Source: Tenacibaculum singaporense
GTDB lineage: Bacteria; Bacteroidota; Bacteroidia; Flavobacteriales; Flavobacteriaceae
NCBI RefSeq assembly: GCF_003867015.1
Contig: NZ_CP032548.1
Coordinates: forward strand, 3,229,001 to 3,293,000
Reading direction: 5' to 3'
Length of the DNA stretch: 64,000 bases
Position 1 is the first letter of the stretch. Each line of letters begins with the position of its first letter. The translations under genes and the position numbers were made by a program. Shown here one piece after another: positions 1-7,643 of this stretch. Under the pieces are notes generated by a model. That model did no database searches and had not been told where the DNA came from. It saw nothing but the letters and a program-made list of their open reading frames with translations.

Positions 1-899
1 TATTACTTGATGAAACTAGAAGTAAGTTTAATGTGGGGATTCGCATAGCTTCTGAAGAAGAACCTAAGTTTGAGTTTTATACTAGTCGTTTAGGAATTGG
101 TTACAAAAATATTGTATCGTTTTACGAACGTGAAATAGCTAATAATCCTCAAGTAGAGTTAAAGATGTTACATTTCTTTATTAATACAGGAATTAGAGAT
201 AATGCCTATTACTGGAACGAGTTGTTAAAGTGTTTAAGAGTATATACAAAACTTAAAAAAGTATGTCCTAGTTTAGATAGTTTAAATATTGGTGGTGGTT
301 TTCCTATTAAAAACTCACTAGCTTTTGATTACGACTACGAGTATATGGTAGATGAAATTATAAACCAAATAAACCTTGCTTGTAAAGAATCTGGTGTAGA
401 TGTTCCTAATATTTTTACTGAGTTTGGAAGTTTTACGGTAGGTGAATCAGGAGGAGCTGTATATGAAGTATTATATCAAAAAAAACAAAATGATCGTGAA
501 AAATGGAACATGATTAACTCATCTTTCATTACCACCTTACCAGATTCTTGGGCTATTAATAAACGTTTTATCATGCTTCCTCTTAACAAATGGAATCATA
601 GATACGAACGTGTTTTATTAGGCGGTTTAACTTGTGACAGCGATGATTATTACAATTCTGAACAACACGTAAACGGAATTTATTTACCTGTATACGAAAA
701 AGAGAGTCCTTTATACGTAGGCTTTTTCAATACTGGAGCATACCAAGAAACTATTGGTGGTTTTGGCGGATTACAACACTGTTTAATCCCAACTCCAAAA
801 CATATATTAATTGACATAAACGAAAACGGTGATTTAACCACCAAACTATTTAAAGAACAACAAAAGAGTGAAGAGCTATTATCTATCTTAGGATACTAG
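1..899 (+). CDS. speA: Biosynthetic arginine decarboxylase, C-terminal part (5' end outside window)
   Basis: This PLP enzyme converts arginine to agmatine, the first step of the agmatine route to polyamines. The reading frame is open to the left edge (first full codon at base 3), so the gene starts outside the window; the GTG at 33 is internal. What remains is the C-terminal part of the barrel and the beta domain: a Gly-rich SLNIGGGFP motif (PLP phosphate binding) and a FTEFGSFTVGESGG segment, both typical of fold-III decarboxylases. It heads a run of polyamine genes on the same strand, and agmatinase starts 15 nt downstream. Context and motifs agree, so the call is secure although the catalytic N-terminus is not visible. 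Confidence 0.9.
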   Translation, partial: LLDETRSKFNVGIRIASEEEPKFEFYTSRLGIGYKNIVSFYEREIANNPQVELKMLHFFINTGIRDNAYYWNELLKCLRVYTKLKKVCPSLDSLNIGGGFPIKNSLAFDYDYEYMVDEIINQINLACKESGVDVPNIFTEFGSFTVGESGGAVYEVLYQKKQNDREKWNMINSSFITTLPDSWAINKRFIMLPLNKWNHRYERVLLGGLTCDSDDYYNSEQHVNGIYLPVYEKESPLYVGFFNTGAYQETIGGFGGLQHCLIPTPKHILIDINENGDLTTKLFKEQQKSEELLSILGY

Positions 900-914
900 T
901 AAAAAAATATTAAG

Positions 915-1853
915 ATGAAAAAAAGAAATTACGCAGGAATACCTGACCAATACGCTAAATTAGAAAATGCTAAAGTAGTACTTATCCCTGTTCCTTACGA
1001 CGGAACTAGTACTTGGCAAAAAGGAGCTGACAAAGGTCCTGAAGCATTTTTAGATGCTTCAGAAAATATGGAGTTATACGATATAGAAACTGATAGTGAA
1101 GTATATAAAGAAGGGGTTTATTTAGCGGATGCTGTTACAGAAGATTCTTCTCCAGAAGCTATGGTAGAAGCTGTGCATGCAACGACTAAAAAATTTATTA
1201 ATAAAAATAAGTTTGTAACACTTTTTGGTGGAGAACATTCAATTTCTATCGGTACTATCCGTGCTTTTAACGAATGTTTTAACAACCTTACTGTTTTACA
1301 TATTGATGCACATGCCGATTTACGCAAGGAATATGAAGGTAGTTCTTGCAATCACGCTTGTGCTGTATACGAAGCGAGTCAAACAACTAACTTAGTACAA
1401 GTAGGTATTCGCAGTATGGACATATCAGAAAAGTCTTCTATGAATATGGATAAAGTCTTTTTTGCACACGATATGGCTGTAAATGAATACTGGATGGATG
1501 AAGTTATTGATCAATTAACAGGTAATGTTTTTATCACATTTGATTTAGATGCTATTGACCCATCGCTATTACCAAGTACAGGAACACCAGAACCAGGAGG
1601 ATTATTTTACTACGAAACGTTAGAGTTTTTAAAGAGAGTATTTACCGAAAGAAATGTAGTTGGTTTTGACATTGTGGAGTTATGCCCTAACGAGAATGAA
1701 AAATCATCAGACTTTTTAGCGGCTAAGTTATATTATAAAATGTTGAGCTATAAGTTTTCTTCTACTATGGAAGATGAAGAAGATTACGATGATGACGAAA
1801 GCTCTCCATTTAACAAATTAGCGAAGTTTAAAAACGACGACGACGATTACTAA
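915..1853 (+). CDS. speB: Agmatinase (arginase/ureohydrolase family)
   Basis: It probably hydrolyses agmatine, the product of the preceding gene, to putrescine and urea. All binuclear-manganese ligands of the ureohydrolase family are visible: FGGEHS (H108), HIDAHAD (D131, H133, D135) and FDLDAIDPS (D210, D212). Length (312 aa) is normal for the fold, but the last ~25 residues form a very acidic tail (EDEEDYDDDESS, then NDDDDY) that lies beyond the catalytic domain. The next gene starts 1 nt after its stop, so the two are co-transcribed and perhaps translationally coupled. Guanidinobutyrase or arginase activity is possible for this family, but the arginine decarboxylase next door favours agmatine. 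Confidence 0.92.
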   Translation: MKKRNYAGIPDQYAKLENAKVVLIPVPYDGTSTWQKGADKGPEAFLDASENMELYDIETDSEVYKEGVYLADAVTEDSSPEAMVEAVHATTKKFINKNKFVTLFGGEHSISIGTIRAFNECFNNLTVLHIDAHADLRKEYEGSSCNHACAVYEASQTTNLVQVGIRSMDISEKSSMNMDKVFFAHDMAVNEYWMDEVIDQLTGNVFITFDLDAIDPSLLPSTGTPEPGGLFYYETLEFLKRVFTERNVVGFDIVELCPNENEKSSDFLAAKLYYKMLSYKFSSTMEDEEDYDDDESSPFNKLAKFKNDDDDY

Positions 1854-1854
1854 A

Positions 1855-2634
1855 ATGCACTTACAAACAATTGCATATCATCTTGAAAGACGAATAGCAC
1901 TAAGTGCTATTCGCTCACAGTTTGAATCGTATGAGTTAGTAAAAAGAGAACATTCTTTTTTACTATATAAAATCACAAACAATTCATACATCTATATAAA
2001 AGATTATGGAAGTGTTGTTTTTATGAACTGTACAAATGATTTAACTAATCAAATTGTTAGTTTTTTAATCAATAAAGAAAATTCAAATATCAACAACTTG
2101 CCCTCAGAAAAATATAATATCACTTTTTCTGACACCATAGAAGTTGATTTCGGAACTATTCAAATTAAAGAGTTAAATGATGATGTAGCGCATATCATTA
2201 TGCTTAACCTAGCACAATCGGTAGCATTGATGAACTATGTAAATAAAACATCTGATTTACACGATAAAACATTAGTGTATTCAAAGCAATTAGAAAAGAT
2301 GGGAAGTTTTAAACTTTCTAAAATTCAAATGCGAAAATTTATTGGTAAAACCTTAAATTTAAAAAACAACATTGCTGAAAACCTATTTGTTTTTGACTCT
2401 CCAGATGTAGCTTGGAATAACAAAGATTTATCTGATTTAGATTATAAACTAAAAGATGAATTAGATATTATAAAACGTCATCAAGGAATAGAAAATAGTT
2501 TAAACGTAATTAAAGAAAATTTAGATTTATTCAACGATATACTACAACATAAGTACAGTAGCATGCTAGAATGGATTATCATTCTTCTAATTCTTTTTGA
2601 AGTAGTACAGGTAATTGTTGAAAAACTTATTTAA
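1855..2634 (+). CDS. Rmd1/YagE-type DUF155 protein with C-terminal membrane anchor
   Basis: The C-terminal half looks like the DUF155 (Rmd1/YagE) family. It has a helical LAQSVALMNY stretch, a conserved basic segment, an FVFDSPDVAWN motif, a long heptad-like helix rich in leucines (DLDYKLKDELDIIKRHQ onward) and a terminal hydrophobic segment, MLEWIIILLILFEVVQVIV. That last pattern (SSMLEWIII before a membrane helix) is characteristic. Eukaryotic members include yeast Rmd1 and mitochondrial RMND1; the biochemical function is unknown in bacteria. It is inserted between agmatinase and the deoxyhypusine-synthase-like gene with 1-nt and 12-nt gaps, so it belongs to the polyamine operon. No link between DUF155 and polyamines is known to me. 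Confidence 0.72.
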   Translation: MHLQTIAYHLERRIALSAIRSQFESYELVKREHSFLLYKITNNSYIYIKDYGSVVFMNCTNDLTNQIVSFLINKENSNINNLPSEKYNITFSDTIEVDFGTIQIKELNDDVAHIIMLNLAQSVALMNYVNKTSDLHDKTLVYSKQLEKMGSFKLSKIQMRKFIGKTLNLKNNIAENLFVFDSPDVAWNNKDLSDLDYKLKDELDIIKRHQGIENSLNVIKENLDLFNDILQHKYSSMLEWIIILLILFEVVQVIVEKLI

Positions 2635-2646
2635 CAAAATAAAAAA

Positions 2647-3615
2647 ATGAACAAACCTATAACCAATTTTATAGAAAAATACTTTTTACACTTTAACGCA
2701 GCTGCATTAGTTGATGCTGCAAAAGGGTACGAAGCACAATTAGAACAAGGTTCAAAAATGTTAGTGTCATTAGCTGGCGCTATGAGTACAGCAGAGTTAG
2801 GAAAAATTTTCGCTGAAATGATTCGTCAAGATAAAGTGGATATTATTTCTTGTACGGGAGCAAACCTTGAAGAAGATATTATGAATTTAGTAGCGCACTC
2901 ACACTACAAAAGAGTTCCTAACTATCGTGATTTAACTCCGCAAGATGAGTGGGACTTATTGTTAAAAGGATTAAATCGTGTTACAGACACTTGTATTCCT
3001 GAAGAAGAAGCTTTTAGACGCTTACAAAAACATATTTTTAAAATTTGGAAAGATGCAGAAGAGGCTGGTGAGCGTTATTTTCCTCATGAGTACATGTATA
3101 AATTATTATTATCAGGAGTTTTAGAAGAGTATTACGAAATCGATTTGAAAGATTCTTGGATGTATGCTGCAGCAGAAAAGAACTTACCAATTGTTGTTCC
3201 TGGATGGGAAGACAGTACTATGGGGAATATTTTTGCTTCTTACGTAGTAAAAGGAGAACTAAAAGCTTCTACTATGAAATCAGGTATTGAGTATATGACC
3301 TTCTTAGCGGATTGGTATACTGAAAACTCAGAAAACGGTATCGGATTTTTCCAAATTGGAGGTGGAATTGCTGGAGATTTCCCTATTTGTGTAGTACCAA
3401 TGCTATATCAAGATTTAGAAAGAGAAGACACTCCTTTCTGGAGTTATTTCTGTCAGATTTCAGATTCAACCACCAGCTACGGTTCTTATTCAGGAGCTGT
3501 TCCAAATGAAAAGATTACTTGGGGAAAACTAGACATTGATACTCCTAAGTTTATTATAGAAAGTGATGCAACTATTGTTGCTCCATTAATATTTGCTTAT
3601 TTATTAAAAATGTAA
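2647..3615 (+). CDS. Deoxyhypusine-synthase-family protein, probable homospermidine/spermidine-type aminobutyl transferase
   Basis: A 322-aa NAD-dependent enzyme of the deoxyhypusine synthase (DHS) fold. Visible family features: SLAGAMSTAELG near residue 42, SCTGANLEED near 70, GWEDSTMGN near 186, and the C-terminal ITWGKLD segment, where K294 matches the lysine that carries the aminobutyl intermediate in eukaryotic DHS. Bacteria lack eIF5A, so a small amine rather than a protein is the likely acceptor; bacterial DHS homologues have been linked to homospermidine synthesis, and many flavobacteria contain homospermidine. Its place behind speA and speB fits a polyamine role. The exact substrate cannot be read from the sequence. 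Confidence 0.85.
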   Translation: MNKPITNFIEKYFLHFNAAALVDAAKGYEAQLEQGSKMLVSLAGAMSTAELGKIFAEMIRQDKVDIISCTGANLEEDIMNLVAHSHYKRVPNYRDLTPQDEWDLLLKGLNRVTDTCIPEEEAFRRLQKHIFKIWKDAEEAGERYFPHEYMYKLLLSGVLEEYYEIDLKDSWMYAAAEKNLPIVVPGWEDSTMGNIFASYVVKGELKASTMKSGIEYMTFLADWYTENSENGIGFFQIGGGIAGDFPICVVPMLYQDLEREDTPFWSYFCQISDSTTSYGSYSGAVPNEKITWGKLDIDTPKFIIESDATIVAPLIFAYLLKM

Positions 3616-3619
3616 CCTT

Positions 3620-3901
3620 ATGAAAAGAGTTATTGTAGACTATGCTAAGTTAACTACTAATATTTTAGATTTATTGGTAGAGAGGTATCCTGATGGATAC
3701 GATCATTCAGACATTATTTCCTTTAAAAATAGTAAAGGGGAAACAGTAAAAGCTGTAGAAGTAAATACTGAAGATACTCTTTTTTTAGTAAAAATAAGTT
3801 CTCAGCTACAACAAACAATGGAAGATCATGAAACTGATGATGAAGATAGCAACGATACTTTTGATGAAATTGAAATAACAGACGATTTTGATAATGAATA
3901 A
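3620..3901 (+). CDS. Small acidic protein of unknown function in the polyamine operon
   Basis: 93 aa, starting 4 nt after the DHS-like gene, so probably co-transcribed and perhaps coupled to it. The first ~65 residues look like a compact alpha/beta domain (helix LTTNILDLLVERYPDGYD, then strands with FKNSKGETVKAVEVNTEDTLFLVKIS). The last ~28 residues are almost entirely acidic (HETDDEDSNDTFDEIEITDDFD). I do not recognise the family with certainty. The acidic tail resembles that on the agmatinase two genes upstream, and both could interact with polyamines or basic surfaces, but that is speculation. Confidence 0.7.
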   Translation: MKRVIVDYAKLTTNILDLLVERYPDGYDHSDIISFKNSKGETVKAVEVNTEDTLFLVKISSQLQQTMEDHETDDEDSNDTFDEIEITDDFDNE

Positions 3902-3922
3902 ATAGTAAATTGTTTTTAAACC

Positions 3923-4183
3923 ATGACTTATTATAACTCACAAGAAACAGTTACATTAGTCGGTGTTTATCAAGGATATACAAACGGCTATTATGTTTTT
4001 GAATTAGAAAATGGAGACATTATTGATTTTGAACAAATCAACAAAAAGAATCTTGAGCATTTAGATTTAAAATCATCAGCTTATAAAAACAAAAGTTTTG
4101 AAATTACATACAAAGAAATTTTTGATGATGTAGATGATGAGGATCTTGTAATTTTTAAGTTAGAAAACTTGCAGTTACTTTAA
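3923..4183 (+). CDS. Small acidic protein, paralogue of the 109-aa protein at 4650-4979
   Basis: 86 aa, cytoplasmic (no signal peptide), last gene before a bidirectional terminator. Function unknown. It shares a clear pattern with the secreted or anchored protein encoded on the other strand at 4650-4979: QGY..GY.F.FE, then I.FE.I..K.L, then LK......FEITY, then a D/E-rich stretch and a final leucine-rich strand. The two are therefore likely one family of ~80-residue beta-rich domains, one copy cytoplasmic and one exported. It starts 21 nt after the preceding gene and is probably the last member of the polyamine operon. Confidence 0.7.
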   Translation: MTYYNSQETVTLVGVYQGYTNGYYVFELENGDIIDFEQINKKNLEHLDLKSSAYKNKSFEITYKEIFDDVDDEDLVIFKLENLQLL

Positions 4184-4189
4184 AAATAA

Positions 4190-4213
4190 ATCCCATTCTG
4201 TTTAGAATGGGAT
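4190..4213. terminator. Bidirectional intrinsic terminator between convergent genes
   Basis: Perfect 10-bp inverted repeat (ATCCCATTCT and AGAATGGGAT, 4-nt loop) with T-rich sequence following on the plus strand (TTTTACTTTTT) and A-rich sequence on its left side giving Ts on the minus strand. It separates the polyamine operon from the convergent TerB-like operon. Confidence 0.85.
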
Positions 4214-4221
4214 TTTACTTT

Positions 4222-4647
4222 TTATAGGATGTTTAGTATCAATTTATACTGATCTAAATCAATTTTACCACTAAAGATTTTTGTAGTTTTAGAAATAATT
4301 TCTTCTGCTTTTTCTTGTGAAAAACCAAGTTGAATAGCATATCTCAAAATTAGTTTTAATTCAGCTTCATCAATTTGATGATCTGAATAAATTATTTTGA
4401 ATAAATCTAGCAAGCGCTCCAACCTATCATCTGTTTTTGCTTGTGGCACTACTGGATATTTTTTTGAATTTTCTACTATATCTTGATACTCTGCCTCAGT
4501 TATATCTAATTTTCTAGCAAAACGATTCACTAATTTTTCTTCATCTTCATTTAAATCACCATCAATAATAGCAAGGTTAACAATAGCACTAAAGTGTGCT
4601 ACATTATTTCTATGTTTACTTGACTCGTATAAATCTACAATACTCAT
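4222..4647 (-). CDS. TerB-like (tellurite-resistance TerB family) helical protein
   Basis: 141 aa, all-helical, cytoplasmic. It contains the repeated acidic metal-binding-type loops of the TerB fold: AIIDGDLNEDEEKLV near residue 28 and IYSDHQIDEAELKLI near 90, each followed by a helix. TerB-family proteins are widespread, often associated with stress response or membrane-linked complexes, and most are not involved in tellurite resistance. The gene lies 2 nt after the secreted 109-aa protein gene and is co-transcribed with it. No other ter genes are in the window, so no specific function is assigned. Confidence 0.75.
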   Translation of the reverse strand: MSIVDLYESSKHRNNVAHFSAIVNLAIIDGDLNEDEEKLVNRFARKLDITEAEYQDIVENSKKYPVVPQAKTDDRLERLLDLFKIIYSDHQIDEAELKLILRYAIQLGFSQEKAEEIISKTTKIFSGKIDLDQYKLILNIL

Positions 4648-4649
4648 AA

Positions 4650-4979
4650 TTATTCTATTTTTTTTATTGATTGTAACACAGGTGTCTCAATTTCATCATC
4701 TGATACCTTATAATCATATGTAATTTCAAACACCTGACCTACAAATTTATTATCTTTTAAGTTATAAATTTTTAATATTTTCTCTGATATAGTTTCAAAG
4801 GTTATTACATCTTCATCTCCCTCTTCGTCTTCAAACGAAAAAGTATAACCATACTCATCATAACCTTGAAAAGTTGCTATGGTTTTTATAGGTTCTGTAA
4901 TGTTATTTTGCTTATGGGTAAAAGCTAAACTTAGCCCAATAAATAATATAAAAACAGTTTTGATAATAGTATCTTTCAT
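4650..4979 (-). CDS. Exported small protein, paralogue of the 86-aa protein at 3923-4183
   Basis: 109 aa with an N-terminal hydrophobic stretch (TVFILFIGLSLAFTH, residues ~8-22) consistent with a signal peptide or anchor. The mature part repeats the pattern of the 86-aa protein on the opposite strand: FQGYDEYGYTFSFE, VITFETISEKIL, NLKDN, FEITYDY, DDEIETPVLQ. Two relatives in a convergent arrangement around a TerB gene suggest a local inverted duplication or a functional pair in two compartments. I do not recognise a named family. Start: the only in-frame ATG that gives the leader. Confidence 0.65.
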   Translation of the reverse strand: MKDTIIKTVFILFIGLSLAFTHKQNNITEPIKTIATFQGYDEYGYTFSFEDEEGDEDVITFETISEKILKIYNLKDNKFVGQVFEITYDYKVSDDEIETPVLQSIKKIE

Positions 4980-5423
4980 CTTCTTTAAAATTATTAGTTA
5001 ATAAATATTATCTTGGATATTAACCACAACAAGTCCAAGTTTCTTTTAGCAAAAACTAGTTTTTAGTTATGCTCGTGGTGTCTAAAGAAAATGATGCTAC
5101 ATAGGCTTTTATTGTTACTATTTTACCTATATAAAGATACATTTTTTTTCACTTTTTTACCAGACTCTTAATTTATTTTTTAGTTAAAAACTCAATAAAA
5201 AAGACCTTAAACTTTCGCTTAAGGCCTTTTCGTCTAACCAAACTTAGTATAAAAACTAACTACTACTATTTTTAAACCTTTAAAAACTTCTCTTTGTAAG
5301 CTTTAAGCAGAAAAGAGAAGTTTTACATTTAAAGGGTAATATTTTTAATCAAATTGTATTCTTTTCTTTTGCTTACACTATTAAGACACTATTATTTTTA
5401 ATAGGTCACCTAAAAACATAAAA
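4980..5423. other. Gene-free stretch with two strong inverted repeats; possible minus-strand small RNA
   Basis: About 440 bases without a convincing ORF. Right to left on the minus strand it holds a 13-bp inverted repeat (5283-5295 with 5312-5324, AAAACTTCTCTTT and its complement) and then a hairpin at 5201-5230 that has a CGAAAG (GNRA-type) loop and a following T-run. The rest, 4980-5195, is AT-rich with no feature I can defend beyond a 6-bp CTTGGA/TCCAAG inverted repeat near 5011-5038. No exact TAnnTTTG -7 box is correctly placed for a transcript here; a variant, TACAATTTG, lies at 5350-5358 on the minus strand. Confidence 0.4.
5201..5230 (-). terminator. Intrinsic terminator (minus strand) with GNRA loop, not next to a gene
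   Basis: Read on the minus strand: AAGGCCUUAA, then G-C, a GAAA tetraloop, G-U, then UUAAGGUCUU and UUUUUU. One stem position is G-U on the minus strand but A-C on the plus strand, and the T-run is longer on the minus strand, so the RNA is read leftward. The nearest upstream minus-strand gene ends at 5451 and already has its own terminator, so this one probably ends a separate short transcript. Confidence 0.65.
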
Positions 5424-5451
5424 AAAACTCAAAAAAAGTTTTTTGAGTTTT
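5424..5451 (-). terminator. Intrinsic terminator of the tpiA-prmA-clpS operon
   Basis: Inverted repeat ACTCAAAAAA / TTTTTTGAGT immediately after the stop of the 90-aa gene, with a T-run on the minus strand. It ends the minus-strand operon that starts at tpiA. Confidence 0.7.
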
Positions 5452-5723
5452 TAATACAAATATTTTCTAAGTACTATTCTATGTTCTGGTATAGATTTAT
5501 CGTAGTTTTCTACTAATAACTCTAATATTTCTGGAGGTTCTTTTCCTATATCCTTTTTGGAGCTGTATTTTGATACGTATAAGTTATATTGTAATTCTTT
5601 CTTTTCAAAAATTAAAAAGTGCTCTTTGTTAAGTTCCGAAAAACTTATTTCGTTTTCTTGAAACGTTCCTGAGTTATCTTTTAAAAAATCTGAAAATTCG
5701 TAATACCTAAAAATGTTCTCCAT
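5451..5723 (-). CDS. Hypothetical 90-aa protein downstream of clpS
   Basis: A small, charged, soluble protein with no signal peptide or membrane segment and no motif I recognise. It begins 2 nt after the clpS stop codon, so it is the last gene of the tpiA-prmA-clpS unit and is probably translated by coupling. It is followed directly by an intrinsic terminator. A link to ClpS or proteolysis would be inference from position only. Confidence 0.55.
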   Translation of the reverse strand: MENIFRYYEFSDFLKDNSGTFQENEISFSELNKEHFLIFEKKELQYNLYVSKYSSKKDIGKEPPEILELLVENYDKSIPEHRIVLRKYLY

Positions 5724-5725
5724 TC

Positions 5726-6001
5726 TTATACTATCTCTGCTGATAAACCTAACTCTAATAATTTAGAGCATCTTGGTTCTAAATCTTTATACTCTCCTGT
5801 TTTAACCGAGCATTTACCCTTATAATGTACTAAAATAGTACATTGTTCTGCCTGCTCTAATGTATGATCACATACAGTTACAAGGCTATCAATTACAAAA
5901 TCAAAGGTATTTACATCATCGTTATGCAAAACAATTTCATGCTTTCTTGTTTCATTTAATAAAACATCAAGCTCTTCTTGAATTTTTTCTATCGTACTCA
6001 T
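5726..6001 (-). CDS. clpS: ATP-dependent Clp protease adaptor ClpS
   Basis: ClpS delivers N-degron substrates to the ClpA/ClpC unfoldase. The 91-aa protein shows the family core: VLHNDDVNTFDFVIDSLVTVCDHTLEQAEQCT, where the HNDD segment matches the N-end binding pocket motif (usually NDD-T), followed by the VHYKGKCSVKTG strand region. I chose the ATG at 6001 (MSTIEKIQ). The longer ORF start at 6034 would add 11 residues encoded inside prmA and is unlike family N-termini. The gap to the prmA stop is 5 nt, so it is co-transcribed with prmA. Confidence 0.88.
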   Translation of the reverse strand: MSTIEKIQEELDVLLNETRKHEIVLHNDDVNTFDFVIDSLVTVCDHTLEQAEQCTILVHYKGKCSVKTGEYKDLEPRCSKLLELGLSAEIV

Positions 6002-6006
6002 TTGTT

Positions 6007-6840
6007 TTATTTTTGATACTGCAAAGCTACCCAATTATTTCTTTTTATGGTATCTTTTAATGTTAAACTATACTTAGACACCTCATTATCAATCACTGGA
6101 ATATCTTCACTGTAAAATCCACTTAATAATAAAACTCCTTTTTCAGTTAAGCAATTTGTGTAGGTTTCCATATCATTTAACAAAATATTTCGGTTGATAT
6201 TCGCTATGATAACATCATATTTTTTCTCTTTTAATAAAGATGCATCTCCTTCATAAACCGAAATATGTTTACAGTTATTTCTTTCTACATTCTCTAATGA
6301 ATTCTTATAACACCAAGCGTCAATATCTATAGCATCAATAGGTTTTGCTCCTTTCATTTCTACAAAAATTGCTAAAATCCCTGTACCACACCCCATATCT
6401 AGTACTTTTTTACCCGCTATATCTAAATTAATCAAATGTTGTACCATCATGTGTGTAGTTTCATGATGTCCTGTACCAAAACTCATTTTTGGCTCAATAA
6501 CGATATCGTACTTCAAGTTAGGGTTTTCATGAAATGGAGCTCGGATGCTAACTAAATCATCTACTTGAATAGGATTAAAATTCTTTTCCCATTCTTCATT
6601 CCAATTTGTTTGCTCTATTTCTTTATGTTTATATTGAATTGAAAACTCTTCAGAGTTTAAAACAAAGACATCATTTAAAATATCTTTATTCCAATCTTCT
6701 TTTTGGATATATGCTATAACACCATTTTCATTTTCTACAAAACTTTCAAATCCTAAAGCACCTAACTCAGCGATTAGAATTTCTGTAGTTGGTTCTTTTG
6801 GTGTTACTTCAAAAGTATATTCTATATAAATATTGTCCAT
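6007..6840 (-). CDS. prmA: Ribosomal protein L11 methyltransferase PrmA
   Basis: A SAM-dependent class I methyltransferase that trimethylates ribosomal protein L11. Visible motifs: MSFGTGHHETTHMMVQHL before the Rossmann domain, VLDMGCGTGILAIF (SAM motif I, around residue 145), DAIDIDAWC (motif II acidic), and IIANINRNILL (motif IV, the PrmA version of NPPY). The N-terminal ~100 residues correspond to the substrate-binding domain. Start ATG overlaps the tpiA stop by one base (TAATG arrangement), indicating translational coupling. 277 aa is a normal length. Confidence 0.93.
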   Translation of the reverse strand: MDNIYIEYTFEVTPKEPTTEILIAELGALGFESFVENENGVIAYIQKEDWNKDILNDVFVLNSEEFSIQYKHKEIEQTNWNEEWEKNFNPIQVDDLVSIRAPFHENPNLKYDIVIEPKMSFGTGHHETTHMMVQHLINLDIAGKKVLDMGCGTGILAIFVEMKGAKPIDAIDIDAWCYKNSLENVERNNCKHISVYEGDASLLKEKKYDVIIANINRNILLNDMETYTNCLTEKGVLLLSGFYSEDIPVIDNEVSKYSLTLKDTIKRNNWVALQYQK

Positions 6841-7598
6841 TAAATTGATTTAATTATTGCTGCAAAATCTTCAGCTTTTAATGCCGCTCCACCTATTAAA
6901 CCTCCATCAACATCTAGCTTAGAAAAAATTTCTTTAGCATTGGCTGGTTTTACACTTCCTCCATACAAAATTGAAATGGTATCTGCTATTTCTTTTCCAT
7001 ACTCTTTAGCAAAAAGTTCTCTTACAAAAGCATGCATTTCTTGCGCTTGCTCTGGTGAAGCTGTTTCTCCCGTTCCAATTGCCCAAACTGGTTCATACGC
7101 TAAAACAATATTCTTAAAGACTTCTTCTTTTAGATGAAATAATGCCTTTTTTATCTGGTTTTCTACCACCGCAAAATGATTAGAAGACTTTCTATCTTCT
7201 AACAATTCACCAAAACAAAAAATCACTTCTAATCCGTTAGCTAAAGCAGCATCTACCTTTTGAGCTAATAACTCATCTGTTTCGCCAAAATACTCTCTAC
7301 GTTCAGAATGCCCCAAAATTACTATGTTAACACCTAAGTTTGTTAGCATATCTGCTGAGACCTCTCCTGTGAACGCTCCACTTTTAGATTGATGCATGTT
7401 TTGTGCGGCAACTTCTACAACTGATTCTTCAGTGTTTTTTACTGCTGACTGTAGATTTACAAAACTAGGAGCAATTATAACTCTAGTACCTTCTTCTAAA
7501 CCAGTTTTTACTTCTTTCTTTATTACCTCAATTAATTCTTTTGCTTCATCGAGGTTTTTATTCATCTTCCAGTTACCTGCAACTATTTTTTGTCTCAC
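6840..7598 (-). CDS. tpiA: Triosephosphate isomerase
   Basis: Glycolytic interconversion of dihydroxyacetone phosphate and glyceraldehyde 3-phosphate. All catalytic elements are present: NWKMN with K11, ILGHSERR with H97, AYEPVWAIGTG with E169 and its loop 6, and YGGSVKP for phosphate binding. 252 aa is standard. It is the first gene of a minus-strand operon (tpiA-prmA-clpS-90 aa). A TAATTTTG box (7636-7643, minus strand) lies about 38 nt upstream of the ATG. Confidence 0.97.
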   Translation of the reverse strand: MRQKIVAGNWKMNKNLDEAKELIEVIKKEVKTGLEEGTRVIIAPSFVNLQSAVKNTEESVVEVAAQNMHQSKSGAFTGEVSADMLTNLGVNIVILGHSERREYFGETDELLAQKVDAALANGLEVIFCFGELLEDRKSSNHFAVVENQIKKALFHLKEEVFKNIVLAYEPVWAIGTGETASPEQAQEMHAFVRELFAKEYGKEIADTISILYGGSVKPANAKEIFSKLDVDGGLIGGAALKAEDFAAIIKSI

Positions 7599-7635
7599 GT
7601 GTGTTATTTTTTTCTGGTTATTGATTTTGTGTTTG

Positions 7636-7643
7636 CAAAATTA
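7636..7643 (-). promoter_or_regulatory. Candidate -7 promoter element for tpiA operon
   Basis: TAATTTTG on the minus strand matches the Bacteroidota TAnnTTTG consensus. It overlaps the stop codon of the upstream thioredoxin-like gene and would give a ~33-nt leader for tpiA. No clear -33 TTG is seen at 19-20 nt. Confidence 0.45.

Noticed and set aside
2647-3615. True deoxyhypusine synthase modifying eIF5A
   Set aside because: The fold and catalytic lysine match, but eIF5A does not occur in bacteria; a small polyamine acceptor is more likely.
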